Numbered from the stretch's first letter, positions 8,334 through 20,582 are shown. The stretch is DNA of 64,000 nucleotides from Lunularia cruciata (GCA_948567375.1 OX419756.1:40624333-40688332), one strand, 5' to 3'. The notes: generated by a model from the letters alone, not told the origin. Numbers and translations are program-made.

Positions 8334-10580
8334 ATGGATGCACCGGGAGGACAATTACCTGCACCTAGCTTTCCATTCCCAAATCCATTCCACAACAAGG
8401 TTATGTACATCTAGCGTGAGCAAATGAGGGTATTGCTAGTTGTAATACTCCGAGTACAAGAGAAGAGAGAAAACATAGATTGCACACTCAAACATTTGAT
8501 GCCCCAAGGGAGCACCTTCTCTTTATTATATAGACAAAGAGGATCTCCTCCAAGGAAGCTCCACCATAGGATTAGAGACACAAATAGGTGACATGTCAGC
8601 AAGCTCCGCCCTTGGATTACTTACTTGGATGGGTGACATGTCTGGTCTAAGTCCCATCTGGTTGGTCAAACAAGCTTTGACCGGAGGGAATAGGAATCTC
8701 AGAATCACATGAGTAAGGTACCATTGGAAAGCTCTTGACAAGAAAAAGCAAGGGGAAGGAAGGGCCAACATTTCCTTTGTTGGGGAGGAAATCTGCACAT
8801 TTTTGAGGCCTAATTCATCCGTTTAGGCCTCCAAAATTGCCTTCAAAGATTTCAGACATATTTTGGTTCCTACTCTATTAGTAGAAGTCCCCTTTTGGTG
8901 ATACCTCTTTCTGATCTGTTTAGTCCATCATGTGTAACATCCTTCTAGATGTTACCAAACCAATTCTCACCTTTAAATCATATGTCTAGCTATTGCTTCT
9001 AAGGTTCTGAAGTCTATATTAGTAGAAGTACTCTTTTGGTGATACTTCTATCTTATCTATTTTGACCATCATTCTAGATATTACCAAACCGAATTTCACA
9101 TCTAGATCATATGGCTAGCTCTTGGCATTACACTAGTTTATCACTTTGGTGCAAAATTTGTGGATAGGGTGATGAATTCACCAAACCCGATGATTCTACC
9201 TGTGGTGATATATGATAGTGAATGGGATTTGACAATCTACATTCTATTATGATGATATGGATGTGAATGTTCCAAATCATCTCCCTTTCAGCACTCAAGT
9301 AGAAATCTATTATCTAGTGAGACCGAAAGTGATGTTTAAAGATTTTGTGGTTAGGAATTTTGGTGAGGAGTATTATCAACGAGTGATAGCTTCTAAGGTC
9401 CCAATGGTAGTTTTGATAGTGCGTGCATCTTCTAAAGTGATCATATTGACTTTGTATTGAAGTAAATATTAGCAATTGAGTGTTGCAAGAACCATGGATC
9501 CGCAATTGCAAGAGCTGGTGCAAGGAATGAAGGGGATGTTGAATGAATTTTGAGAAATTAAGATGACCATGGAGACATTACATTGCAAATCCTCAAGAAC
9601 GATCAAGCCATGCAAGAAGAAGAGCCGTCTCAAAACCCAATACCTTTGATAGAAGTACTTGGAGAGACACTTGTGCCTATGAACCCTATCAACGATGAAG
9701 CCATATTGCTACTACGGATGAAGAAGACCTGCAACATCAAGTCTTACAAGGGGTAGCGTATGATGGGAGTAGTGGAAAATTGGATCTCAAGAATGAATCA
9801 ATATTTCTGATTGTTCTCAATAGAGATCATGGAGTATGCTGCAAGCATGTTTGCATGTTGGTACTTGACCAATAAAGCCCTCACATGGTATAATGCTTGG
9901 GAACAATCCATGTTGGCATAGAGAAGGGAGGTCACATGGACAGCAATGCAAGAAGGATTGCTGAAGAATTTCCAATTGATGGATTTTGTGCAGATGGCTC
10001 AAACCCGACTATGGGGATTGAGATAGAAGAATAGCATACAAGAGTATGTGGAGGCATTTCTGGATCTACAAGTCGCAATAACCAACATGAGTCCAGCAGA
10101 GGCTCTTGACAATTTCAAACAAGGGTTAAAGGAGTGGATTCACCAAGAAGTCATGGTGCAAAATCCTCACACGGTATTTGAAGCCATTGCTTGTGCGCAG
10201 AGAGTAGCAAGAGCATTGGGTGGAGGTGAAGGAGTAGTTCCACCTCAACATTATTGGGCAGAAATGCCGCTCATGGGTGGACCAATACCGATAGAACTGG
10301 GCAACCTTCGATTTCAAGATCAAAGAGCAGAACCGCTTCAAGGGGAGCGTGGACGGGTAGAAGAACAAAGAGATGGAGTCCCACAAGGAGAAGAACTTGA
10401 GGAGAAAAATGCCGTTGTTACAATTGTGGCCGTATTGGGCACATATCTACCAACTGTCACAATTTTTTCCCTAGAGACCCTCGGCCTTTGTATAGGCAAT
10501 CTTTGAACAACATGGAGAGGCGCATTGAAGAGGAAGAGGTGGAAATCACTTTGGAAAATGAAGATTGCCAATAAATGTAC
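8334..10580 (+). pseudogene. gag of the nested element, split by a solo LTR
   Basis: The likely start is the ATG at 8334 (MDAPGGQ). The reading is interrupted by the inverted solo LTR at 8441-9132 and resumes after it. A capsid-like core is visible across frames: ACWYLTNKALTWYNAWEQS near 9860-9910, then a more open part at 10048-10400 (VEAFLDLQVAITNMSPAEA, DNFKQGLKEWIHQEVM). A CCHC knuckle CYNCGRIGHISTNC lies at about 10421-10462. This would be the structural Gag polyprotein packaging the RNA. Many stops; inactive. Confidence 0.85.
8441..9132 (-). mobile_element. solo LTR inserted in reverse within the nested gag
   Basis: The reverse complement matches the LTR of the surrounding element over its whole length, from TGTAATGCCAAGAGCTAGCC to GAGTATTACA. 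The five bases CTAGT occur on both sides (8436-8440 and 9133-9137), so it is an independent insertion with its own target-site duplication, later reduced to a single LTR by recombination between its ends. Confidence 0.92.
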
Positions 10581-10639
10581 GTTGTGGCCTTACTGGCTCA
10601 ATAAGGAAGAAGAGAAGCGAGGGAAAGAAGAAGACTAAT

Positions 10640-12470
10640 GTGCAAAGATCCCAAAAGGCAACCTCACAATTGATTGTTGTGAATGGGGTCCTAAAAGGCA
10701 ATCAAGTGAGAGTATTAATCGATCCAGGAGCAACATAGAATTTCTTATCTCGCTCTGTGCAATAAAATTGGGAATGGATCTAGAGAGAGATAGGAGTGAA
10801 GAAGTAGAGTTGCCTAATGGGCAAACAGAAAGGATTGAATCATTACCTAGACATGTCACACTCTCTGTAGGAGAATATCAAGAAGCAATTGAGTGGCAAG
10901 TGATGCAATTAGCTTGTTATGATGCAATCTTAGGCATGCCATGGATGGAGCATTACAACCCTATGGTAGATTGGAGGAAGAAAGTAGTGAGAACCCACCA
11001 ATGGTCAATCATTGGGATTAAAGAAAAATCATCCAAGCAGGATCTGCCTCTATATGTCATAGGGACGGCAACTGTCTATAAGACCGATAGATGTTTCATG
11101 GGTCTAATAAGGGAAGTCCCGAGTGCACAACTCAATGGACAAGTTCCTGAGAAATTGAAGGTTGTGGTGGATGAATTTCAAGATGTCTTTCTTGATGATC
11201 TACCCTCAAGATTACCACCAAAAAGGAGAGTAGATCATAAAATTGAGACACTTCTCAAGAAAACACCTCCTTGTAAGGCCCCATATTGCCTATCACCTCA
11301 TAAGTTGGAGGAGTGTAAGACTCAAATTGAGGAGATGTTGCAGAAGGGGTTCATCCAACCTAGCATATCACCATATGGGGCTCCTATCTTGTTTGTGAAG
11401 AAGAAGGATGATACAATGCGCATGTGCATTGACTATCGAGGTCTCAATCAGCAAACAATGAAGAAAAATACCCCTTACCTTGCATGGATGACCTGTTTGA
11501 TCAACTCCATGGAGCAAGATACTTCACGAAATTGGACTTGTGGACTGGTTACAATCAAATCCAAAGTGCAAAGGAGGATGTGTACAAAATTGCCTTTCAA
11601 ACCAGGTATGGCCACTTTGAGTATCTAGTGATGCCTTTTGGTCTCACCAATGCATCTGCCACTTTCATGAGTCTAATGAATGACATATTTCATCCATACT
11701 TGGATAAGTCTGTTATTGTCTTCTTGGACAATATCTTAGTATACAGTAGCACGATGATAGAGCACAAACAACATCTACGAGAAGCCTTCCAGATTCTAAG
11801 ACAAAATCAATTATATACCAAAATCTCAAAGTGCAAGTTTGGCAAATCTGAAGTAGACTACTTGGGGCATAGAATAAGTGTAGAGTGCATTCAAGTATTG
11901 ATGGATAAAAAAAAGGTCATTCAAAAATGGAGTGCCCTAGAAGATCAGACTCAACTCAAGAGCTTCTTGGGGTTGACGGGATTCTATCATAGATTTGTCA
12001 AGGACTTCTCCAAGGTTGCACAGCCTTTAACAGCACTACTTGGCAAGGGGAAGAAGTGGACATGGGGAACCACACAAGAGTTGGCCTTTCAAGAATTAAA
12101 AGCCGCCTTGCTACATGCACCAATCTTGAAGTGGTATGACCCAAAACGACCAATCAAGTTGGATACAAATGCATCAAGCATAGCAATAGGAGTAGTCCTA
12201 CAACAAGAGTGGCATGACGGATGGCATCCAATTACATATTTCTCTTGAAAGTTGTTAATGGTAGAGCGCAACTTATATACCACCAAATGAGAAGAGCTGG
12301 CCATTGTTCTGGCAACCAAGCATTGGAAGCACTATCTAGGCAAGAAGGCATTTGTAGTAGAGATAGACCACAAACCTCTAGTCTACCTTGAGACGTAGAA
12401 GGATCTATCTCATTGCCAGATCCGGTGGGCATAGTGGCAACAATGCTTCAACATGTCAATCACCTATGTG
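10640..12470 (+). pseudogene. protease, reverse transcriptase and RNase H of the nested element
   Basis: The protease signature reads VLIDPGAT near 10708-10731 (Ser of DSGA replaced by Pro), followed by a stop. A 286-residue open stretch at 10768-11628 carries the protease C-terminus ([15 protein letters not shown]) and the RT N-terminus ([40 protein letters not shown]). A 254-residue stretch in another frame, 11484-12248, continues with [25 protein letters not shown], the active-site box VFLDNILVYSS (second Asp of the pair is Asn, so inactive) and RNase H starting KLDTNASSIAIGVVLQQ. The two stretches overlap and are joined by a frameshift near 11470-11490. Further RNase H motifs continue to about 12430. 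Confidence 0.92.
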
Positions 12471-13740
12471 GAAGGTAAGAAGCAACTTGCAAATGCATTC
12501 ACCTGCATGCCAATGGCAAACAACTTGGTGACAGAGGTTAAGATTAACCCTGAATCCTGGCCAAAGATTCTGGCTACTACAAAAACTGATCCACAAATTG
12601 TAGAAGTGCAATCATCCAAAGGCGTCACCAACACCCAAGGACTCACCTTTTGTGATGGCAGATTATGGATCCCAAATGTCCCAGAATTACGCACCATCAT
12701 TCTAGCAGAATGTCATGATTTGGCCATTGCAAGTCATGCCGGAATGGACAAGACCTTGGATGCAGTCCAATGCCATTACTATTGGCCCAAGATGAGCAAT
12801 GACAGGATGGACTACGTGCACAACTGCCTACTTTGTCAACAAAACAAAGCCTCTAATCAAGCTCTTACAAGGCTACTTCAACCTCTCCCCACGCCCACCC
12901 AACATTGGGAACAAGTGAGTATGGATCTCGTCTGTGAATTACCCAAGACCACCTCAGGGTTTGACTCTATTGTGGTCTTTGTGGACCGGCTCAGCAAAAT
13001 GATTCATGTACACCCTACCACCAAGGATGTGACCGCTCCACAACTAGCTCAATTATACTTAGATGCAGTCTTCTCTCACCATGGCTTGTCTAGAGTACTT
13101 ATCACCGATAGAGGCACTCAATCCACCAATTTGTTTTGGCAAACACTCTTTTTTTTCTTCAAAACCAAGTTTGCCATGTCTATAGCTTACCACCCACAAA
13201 TAGATGGCCAAATAGAGCGAGCTAATCGCACTATTAAAAATATGTTACACAACTTCACCTTAGAAGAGCAAGAGAGGTGAGGCACCTTACTCCCGTTAGG
13301 GGAATTTGCTTACAACAATTCAATGAATGCATCCACCCATGTCACTCCATTCATCCTCATGTATGGTGAGCATCCCTTCACACGTTTTAGCTTGATGAAG
13401 ATTCATCCAATGGCTACCAAAGTTGATACCGTCAACACATTTGTTTCTAGAATCCAACACGGTGTGGAGAGCACCAAGCATAGACTACAGATTGCACAAA
13501 ATTGACAAAAGTAGTATGTTGATGCACACTATAGGCACATGGAGTTCAATGTTGGAGATCAAGTGTGGCTATCGACAACCAACCTCACATTAGTTGGACC
13601 TCGATTTATTGGGCCTTTCTTGATTCTTTGTCGTGTCGGTGCGGTGGCCTATCACCTTGAGCTACCACCACACATGACGATCCATCCAATATTCCATGTT
13701 TCCCTACTATGCAAATATGCTCCCCGATCAGGCTAGGATC
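12453..13740 (+). pseudogene. integrase of the nested element
   Basis: Starts with the RNase H tail (MSITYVEGKKQLANAFTCM), then the zinc-binding domain: SHAGMDKTLDAVQCHYYWPK and CLLCQQNK near 12732-12846. The core shows VSMDLVCELP (Asp near 12921), VLITDRGTQS (Asp near 13108) and QIERANRTIKNML (Glu near 13216), the normal D,D,E spacing. The stop at 13278 and others break the frame; the reading continues in 13323-13505 (YGEHPFTRF) and 13539-13736 (GDQVWLSTTNL, IHPIFHVSLLCKY), the usual C-terminal GPY/F-like part before a chromodomain. Confidence 0.92.
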
Positions 13741-13784
13741 ATTCCACACAAGACATTCAACCTTGTCCGACACTCATTGATGGC

Positions 13785-13982
13785 ATAAAAGAATATGACG
13801 TGGAGCGTATTCTCCAAAAACACATGCGTGGTACTTGCCATCTATGGGTGGAATATCTCATACAATGGAAAGATTATCTCCTTTGTGAAGCAACATGGGA
13901 GTCTGCTGCCAATTTGAGACATGCACCGGTGTTGGTGCAACCAATTGAGCAACAATTGCACAACGATGATGTTGCATCTTAA
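13785..13982 (+). pseudogene. chromodomain of the nested integrase
   Basis: The end of the polyprotein reads EYDVERILQKHMRGT, WVEYLIQWKDYLLCEATWES and AANLRHAP, the aromatic-rich pattern of a chromodomain (Tyr...Trp-Lys...Trp-Glu). In chromoviruses this module binds methylated histone H3 (usually H3K9me) and biases integration to heterochromatin. The frame is open from 13800 to the TAA ending at 13982, immediately before the polypurine tract. Confidence 0.88.
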
Positions 13983-13995
13983 AAGGAGGGAGGTC
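13981..13995 (+). other. polypurine tract of the nested element
   Basis: AAAAGGAGGGAGGTC directly precedes the 3' LTR start, as expected for the plus-strand primer. Confidence 0.85.
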
Positions 13996-14660
13996 TGTCA
14001 TACCACAAGCTAGCCATATGATCTAGATGTGAAATTTGGTTTAGTAACATCTAGAATGATGTTATACATGATGGTCAAAATAGATCAGATAGAAATATCA
14101 CCAAAAGAGTACTTCTACTGATAAAGTAGAAACCAAAATAGACTTGAGAACCTTAGAACCAATAGCTAGACAAATAATTATAAGGTGAGAATTGGTTTGG
14201 TAACATTTGAAAGGATGTTACACATGATGGACTAAACAGATCTGAAAGAAGTATCACCAAAAGGGGACTTCTACTAATAGAGTAGAAATCAAAATGTACT
14301 CAAAATCTTTGAATGCAATTTTGGAGGACTAAACGGATGAATTAGGCCAAAAAAATGTGCAGATATATTCCCCTAATTGGGAAAGACTCTTACAAGAAGA
14401 TTCCCTAGAAGATTCCCTTTAGTCAAAGCTTGTTTGACCAACCAGATAGGACCTAGACCAACATGTCACCCATCCAAGTAAGTAATCCAAGGGTGGAGCT
14501 TGATGACATGTCACTTATCTTTGTGCCTAATCTTATGGTGGAGCTTCCTTGGAAGAGATCCTCTTTGTCTATATAATAAAGAGAAGGTGCTCCTTTGGGG
14601 CATCAAATTTTGAGTGTATAATCTAGGTTTTCTCTCTTCTCTTGTCCTTGGAGTATTAGA
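13996..14660 (+). repeat. 3' LTR of the nested element
   Basis: Begins TGTCATACCACAAGCTAGCC and ends GAGTATTAGA (the final CA has decayed to GA). It is 665 bases long, shorter than the 5' LTR through internal loss near its middle. It is followed by the right target-site copy AGAGA at 14661-14665. Confidence 0.92.
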
Positions 14661-14779
14661 AGAGAGAAGGGTGATATCTGGATTTGGTAGAGAGACCTAA
14701 TCCATATTTGTTACTTCTTCTATAGTGAGGAGAGTGCAACACATCATGTTGACTTTCAAAAGAAGAGTGGATAACCCTA

Positions 14780-16340
14780 ATCTTATGGAGTGAGTGGAAG
14801 GCCTAGTGCACCCTTACCTTCATTTTTTAGTCAGCAATAGTAGTGAGTGGTGGTGTTGCTTGTTGGACTTGTAGTGGATCTCACTACAAGAGAAAGTGCA
14901 TCCAAGGTAGTGGGCATGATATCTCTCAAGCATCTCAACAAACCCAAAGGTAAGACAACCATTGTGCTAGATTTGGTCAAACTAGTGAACAAGGCTTTGA
15001 CTTACACCCGGAGTTATAGAGTGGTAGGGTTGCTATGGCAAGAGGTAGAGGAGCCACAAGTTAGGGAGTACAAGGTGGTAGAGGACCTCCACATAATAAG
15101 AGCTCAATATTTGCCCTTGCTTCTCATAAAATTATGGGTACTTGGATTAGGCAATTGGAGTTAAGATTAGCTAGCATAGGTATAGCTTAGAGTAGATCAA
15201 ATTCCAATTTTAAGACTTCCACCTCTTATGCTAATGATAAAGATGTCTTTGACTTCATGTGCATGTCAACACAAGTAGATGGATCCATTGTATTGACTAG
15301 GAGTGCAATATTTGTTCTTGAGCTTAGAAGAGCATCAATGGATTTGGATTCACAAAGAGGATGGACTAAATACTAGTCAGCCACCTACTTCTACTGAGAC
15401 TTTGTGTAGCCTAATGTTGATAGCAGCTTAACTGATTATGTGATATCCTTTGTTCTTAGGTAGTGACATGTATACATTAGGAGTTGACCTAGCTCCAATA
15501 GTTTGGATAACTAAAACATTTGTGAGAGTAGGGATGGTGTGGTTCTTGCTTCAAGAGCAAAAATGGTTGATGGTAGAGCCTAATTGGATGAGTGAGTCCC
15601 ATGGCATTTGTTTGGTTGTTAATGGCTTGTGGTAAGCAATAACTACTAGATTTGAGGAGTTATGCATTAGACTTGCATTTGAGTGAGTTATGTTTACACA
15701 TGAAGTTGTCCTATTGGACAACTAGAGTGGGATTTCAATATGGTAGGACCTCCAAGGAAGGTCTATACACCATAGAAGGTTGTCTTAAAATTTAGTGTGT
15801 AGCCCTTTATGTTTGGAAGGTTGCAATTCTTGGTCTTAAGCTATATAAGACCAATGGAGAGGTGTCCATTTTAGATGTAGATATCTCTAGGAGATAGTTT
15901 CATCTAGTACATCACATGTGAGGAACTCATTGTCCAATTTCAGCTCAATCATTCGATTGATATTTATGTGATGAGAACCCATGCCATTGTGACAATAGTA
16001 GAGTTGTATGTATGATGTGCTAGTTGGTAGAGCAATGTTGTACCCTATGGGTTTCAACATAGACTATTGGGAGGAAAAAACTTTCTATAGGCTAGGTTGG
16101 CAATCAAGTGAGGATGTGTATGTTGCTTATCAGTGCACTTTAGTAGTGATAGTCTTGGCTTACTACATCAAGGACCATGGAATCAGTCTTTTCTTTCCAT
16201 GGTTTTGTTACTTGGCTTGGTGAGTTATTGGAGTGTAACACCCATACGGAGAATACCCTAATACCAAAATAAATCACTTGGATTTGGAGTACAAGTGGAG
16301 TTGTTTTATCCACCTTGGATGTTCTATTGTGGAATTCCAA
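14780..16340 (+). pseudogene. gag remainder and protease region of copy B
   Basis: 14780-15160 matches copy A 355-710 around the zinc-knuckle part. 15450-15640 carries the LGVDLAPI and HGICLVVN segments of the gag-protease linker. The DSGA motif is not readable, but the protease flank YDVLVGRAMLYPMGFNIDYW is at 16008-16070. The N-terminal part of gag is absent. No open frame survives. Confidence 0.7.
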
Positions 16341-16429
16341 TGAGAATTTGTAGCATCTTGCAGATAGGTTGGTGCAATAGCATTAGAGTAAAGCCATTGG
16401 TGGACCAATCGATGATGGTCCTCTAAAGT

Positions 16430-17560
16430 CTATTACCTTGTCACCTTTGGAGGCAACATCTATTGCTTGGTAGAATCCAATGGAGAGAGTATGCTTATTG
16501 GATCTATGTGGTGGGATCAACACTAGACTAGCCACAGTATTGTAGCAAAGCACATGTGTTTAGATGTACTTGTATGTGAATAAAGATGAGATTTCTAGAC
16601 AATTCACTCTACATCATGTTGCACACTTGGTCAATTGATATTCATAGTTATTGTCAATGTCAATAGTTAGGGATCAAGTTACAATCAAATATTTCTTTGT
16701 TAGGAGCATAAGATCTAGATAGATATGGTCCCATTTATTTGGTGATTTCTAGATGGCCATGTCAAGAACATACCCATGCTAGCAAAGAATAAGATTTGCA
16801 TGATCACCATTTTAGTATGTTTTGAGAGATGTTGTTTATACTATAACATCTTTTATTTCATTAGGAAATTTCTTGAGCATACATTTTGGAAAATATTCCT
16901 TTGATGGGTGACTCTTATGCATAGGTGATAAAGAGTACACATCAATTCTTGTCTTGGATTGGCCTTGCAATGTTGTTGGATGCGGCTTGAATTAGACCTT
17001 GGGCATATCATCTTTGTCTTTGGTGGATAAACCTCTTACCCAAAGAGGTTTTACAACATGCCTATGATGGGAGTCAAAAACTACCACACCTACTATTGAT
17101 GATATTTTAGATATAAGGAACTAGTCATATACAATGGGAGTGGTTGATAGGTCACCTATGGTAATGGTGAACTTTGTTGTACAATCTAAAGCTACTTTAC
17201 TCACACTCATGAGTTTCCCAACTTCCCATGCTTATTTGGAAGGAGGTCCTGAATTTGTTTAGGGCTCACAATTATAATAGTTGGTGAGAGAGAGTGGACA
17301 ATAGAAACCCTAGACTTGTTTGGGACTCGGAATCATAGTAGTTTATGATAGGAGTGGGCAATGGGTTTCCATATCAATATTACTACCATGTCAACAATAT
17401 TAGAGGCATCTAGGCATCAAGTGTTAGGTCAAGCTATGGACCTGAACAATTTGACCTAGATTATGAGCCTTGGATTGGTTGAGTAGCATAGGATGTACTT
17501 TATAGACATCATCACTTGGACATTTGTGAGCTTTGTGCTTATCAAGATGATTCTAACACA
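16430..17560 (+). pseudogene. C5-cytosine DNA methyltransferase domain inside copy B
   Basis: Same domain and position as in copy A. Motif I reads CLLDLCGGIN at 16492-16521 (LFGG decayed to LCGG). Motif IV reads RWPCQEHTHA at 16751-16780, keeping the catalytic Pro-Cys-Gln. Motif VI reads ILENIPLMGDS at 16883-16915 in the same frame, keeping the catalytic Glu-Asn. Motif VIII reads LCLWWINLLPKEVLQ at about 17010-17055. Motifs IX/X read AMGF and RHQVLGQAMDLNNLT at about 17358-17457. Before motif IX, about 17255-17345, there is a short imperfect duplication. Stops between motifs make it inactive. Confidence 0.85.
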
Positions 17561-17939
17561 TGTAGGAATGATTGAAAAAGTAGGGGTATGGTATTCATGA
17601 GATACTACCAATGACTATTAGTGATAGTGGTCTACTTGGTCTACATGAGATATAGCTAGAGCAAATGGAGCTTGCAGCCGAAGCTTGCAGCCGGAGCAAT
17701 GGGCATTTTTGCTTTGAGGTTGGGATTTTAGCAATTAAGGGCATGACAATATTTCTCCTAAGGCAACGGTGTAGTAACAAGTTAATGCATCTTCCACTTT
17801 ATATCAATTATAGAGGATACTTGGGAGCCAAACATTGGATCCAAGCTACCAAGAGGGGAGTGACAAAGAGTTTGGAAGTTCTTGAGGAGCTTCAAAAGTA
17901 TTCTTACCTTTAATATGAAGCTTTGGGTGTTGTAAAGGA

Positions 17940-19230
17940 ACCTAGTCTTCAGATTGAGCTAACTAGTGATATACAAATTTGTTGACATCCTTATAGATAT
18001 ATGACTTGGAAATTTTTGATTTAGAGCCAAACTAGAGACCTTTTTGAAGTTGGTTTCGTAGAGATTTCACATGGAGAGTATACTTCAACTATAGTGATGA
18101 TAGCCAAGAAGGATATGCATGGAAATTACATGGATAGGCAAATATGTGGAGATTATCATCTTATCAATTGATAGACTGAGACTGATCAATATATTATGCC
18201 TACACCAAAGGACATCTTTGATGCAATTGAGCATGCAAAGATATTAAATACGTTGGATCTTCAAGTATGATATTAGTTGTCAATTAAGGAGGAGGACAAG
18301 TCCAAGATAAAATTTTGTGCAATTGATCTTCACAATAATGATGGTATTGTATCAATATTGATTCTTACCATTTGGGCTAAAGAATACTTTTGCCAAGTTC
18401 TAGAAAGTCATGGACAAGATCCTAGTGAGATTGAATTTTACTCAATGCTATATTGATGACATTTTGATTTATAGCACTATTATGGTGGAACATGAGAGAC
18501 ATTTGTTAAGTTGTTTGAGAGATTGAGATCATATAGACTCAAATTTCATCTTGGGAAGTACAAATTCTTCCAAGAGCAAGTTTAGTATTTGGGTCATACT
18601 ATCTACCTAGGAGACTTAGTGTTCAAGAAATCAAGGTGGAAGCTATTGCATGTATTTCTCAGCCTACAGATGTGAGTAAAGTGTAAGAATTCCTTGGGTT
18701 GATAAACTTCTATTGCCAATAAGTCAAAGAATTTATTGCCATTGCCAAGGTATTTACAAAGTTGATGAAACTTACACATGAATGTTGTTAGAGAGACAAG
18801 CAAGAGAGAGCTTTTATATAGCTCAAGAAGAGATTGACATCAATTCTAATTGTTAAGAGACATATCAAAGTTTGTGCATTATAGGTTCATTTTGATTGGA
18901 GTATGTTAGAGATTGGAGCAATGCTCACCCAACACAATGATGAGGAGAAGGAGTTTGTAGTGGTCTATGCTATTTTCTCCAACAATTCAATAGAGGTAAA
19001 GTATAGATTATACAAGAGAGAGTCCTTAGTAATAATGTGGGCAATATCATATTTCCAATGTTATCTATTTGGTAACCTCTTCACTCTCATCACTAACCAT
19101 CAACCCCTGAAGTGGTTACAAAAAACTCTCAAGAAAGCTTGCAAGATGAGCTCTTATTTTTTAAGAGTATGGTTTCACAATTGCACAAACCTAGAGTGGT
19201 GAATTATGATGCAAATGGGTTGAATAGAAA
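17940..19230 (+). pseudogene. reverse transcriptase and RNase H of copy B
   Basis: Readable pieces include the RT N-terminal segment around KKDMHGNYMDRQICGDY (about 18108-18150), LPFGLKNTFAKF near 18366, the catalytic CYIDDILIYSTI near 18448-18483, and RNase [21 protein letters not shown] from 18906 and LITNHQPLKWL near 19086-19120 (the third Asp is Asn here). Strongly decayed; assigned by alignment with copy A by eye. Confidence 0.8.
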
Positions 19231-19599
19231 CTCATGTACCAATCAACTTGATTAGACCAAAGTATGTTGGCATGGTGTGATGGATGAAGAGATGATACCA
19301 CCAAGTTGGCATGTATTTTCATTTTTGTATAAATTGAGTAGAGCTTTGATGATATCTCTCTCAATACAAACAAGAGGAGTCGTTGAGGTCTTAGATCTTG
19401 ATAGTGGAGATATGTATACAAGTTAGCAAGATATTCATGATGATATCTTGGTAATGTACTCTCTTTGCACTAATGTTGTTGATGGCATCATTAGTGCCAA
19501 GAAGAGAGACTATGTTGTTCAAATCAGATTGAAGACTAATCATCTTCTATGGGTATAGGAGGATGATAGAGTGCAAGTAGTATACCTTCTATCTCAAAG

Positions 19600-20420
19600 A
19601 CCATAGTTGGTATGATATGCTTATGAGGAGCTACAACATTTTGGACTACAATGGACCTATAGCTTACTTCAAAGTCATCATTGGTGGTATGGTTTGTAGA
19701 CTAATTTACATAGTTTTTTGCTAGATGTGTTGTCTATGATTGAGTTAAAGCATCATTCAACACTTGTATGCCACAAATACACCCACTACTTATCATAAGG
19801 TTTGGTTATTATTGGATTTCGGACTTTTTTGAACCTTTATCATTGATTATAAGATCTCATTGATATGTTTAGGATAGTGGAAATTCTTTAAGTGGACTAA
19901 CTTGGTGGCACTTCTCTACAAGTCTTGTGAGAGGATAGCTTATTCATTCATGGATCAAGTTCTTAGTCACTTTGGAGCATCAATTGAGGTCTTGACTAAT
20001 TAGGGTACAAATTTCTTGGGGGAGTTTCATGTCTTGTATGAAAATGCCTTGATTGAACACCATATTACCTCTCAAGACCACCTAAGATATATGGGTTAGT
20101 AGAGAGAGTAGTCCAAATAATTTAGAGAGTATTGAGTAAGTGTGATGCAAAGAGACCACTTGGGAAGTTGAGATCTCCAATTTTGTTGGTTGGCTAATTG
20201 GGTAATGGCTTATGGGTAATTGGTTCAGCGGGCAAGCCTCCTTGGTATTCTTCTCTCCTTATTGTATACTCTATGGATGAGATCCAAAATATGCTTGCGT
20301 CTATTTTTCATGATGCTACTATAGTTTGGGATTTGGATGATCCAAATGTGTGGATGAGCACATGTCTCAATGCGCAAAGACCTTTTAGAAAGTGATGCCA
20401 AATGGCCTTTGGAAACTTGG
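19600..20420 (+). pseudogene. integrase of copy B
   Basis: Corresponds to copy A 5363-6180. Visible pieces include the EVLTN equivalent of KVLTDQG near 19986 (second Asp decayed to Asn) and the C-terminal segment around 20198-20395 with WVIGSAGKPPWYSSLL. The first catalytic Asp region near 19830 is frameshifted. Inactive. Confidence 0.7.
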
Positions 20421-20525
20421 CAATTTCTCAACATAAGGATACCTTACACTATGCTTTTATTCAAGGAGGAGCTTATAGACCTTTGATCCATCAATTTCAT
20501 CAAATGATTATGTATATCTATATTT

Positions 20526-20530
20526 TATTA

Positions 20531-20568
<38 letters not shown>

Positions 20569-20582
20569 TTATTTTATTTTTT
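20526..20582. repeat. AT-rich simple repeat
   Basis: A (TA)n run followed by TTTTA/TTTTAT units, at the integrase-PHD boundary of copy B. It has no counterpart in copy A at the same point (6250-6275), so it expanded in this copy. Confidence 0.9.

Larger units (their letters stand above)
7461..14660 (+). mobile_element. nested Ty3/gypsy chromodomain retrotransposon
   Basis: A complete but decayed element: 5' LTR 7461-8193, tRNA-iMet type primer site from 8195, gag, protease, RT, RNase H, integrase, chromodomain, polypurine tract 13981-13995 and 3' LTR 13996-14660. The five bases before it (7456-7460, AGAGA) are repeated right after it (14661-14665), a 5-bp target-site duplication, so both ends are exact. 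The chromodomain after the integrase places it among chromoviruses. It inserted between copies A and B of the methyltransferase family. A solo LTR of its own family later entered its gag in reverse. In-frame stops and an RT box of FLDN show that it is inactive. Confidence 0.93.
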
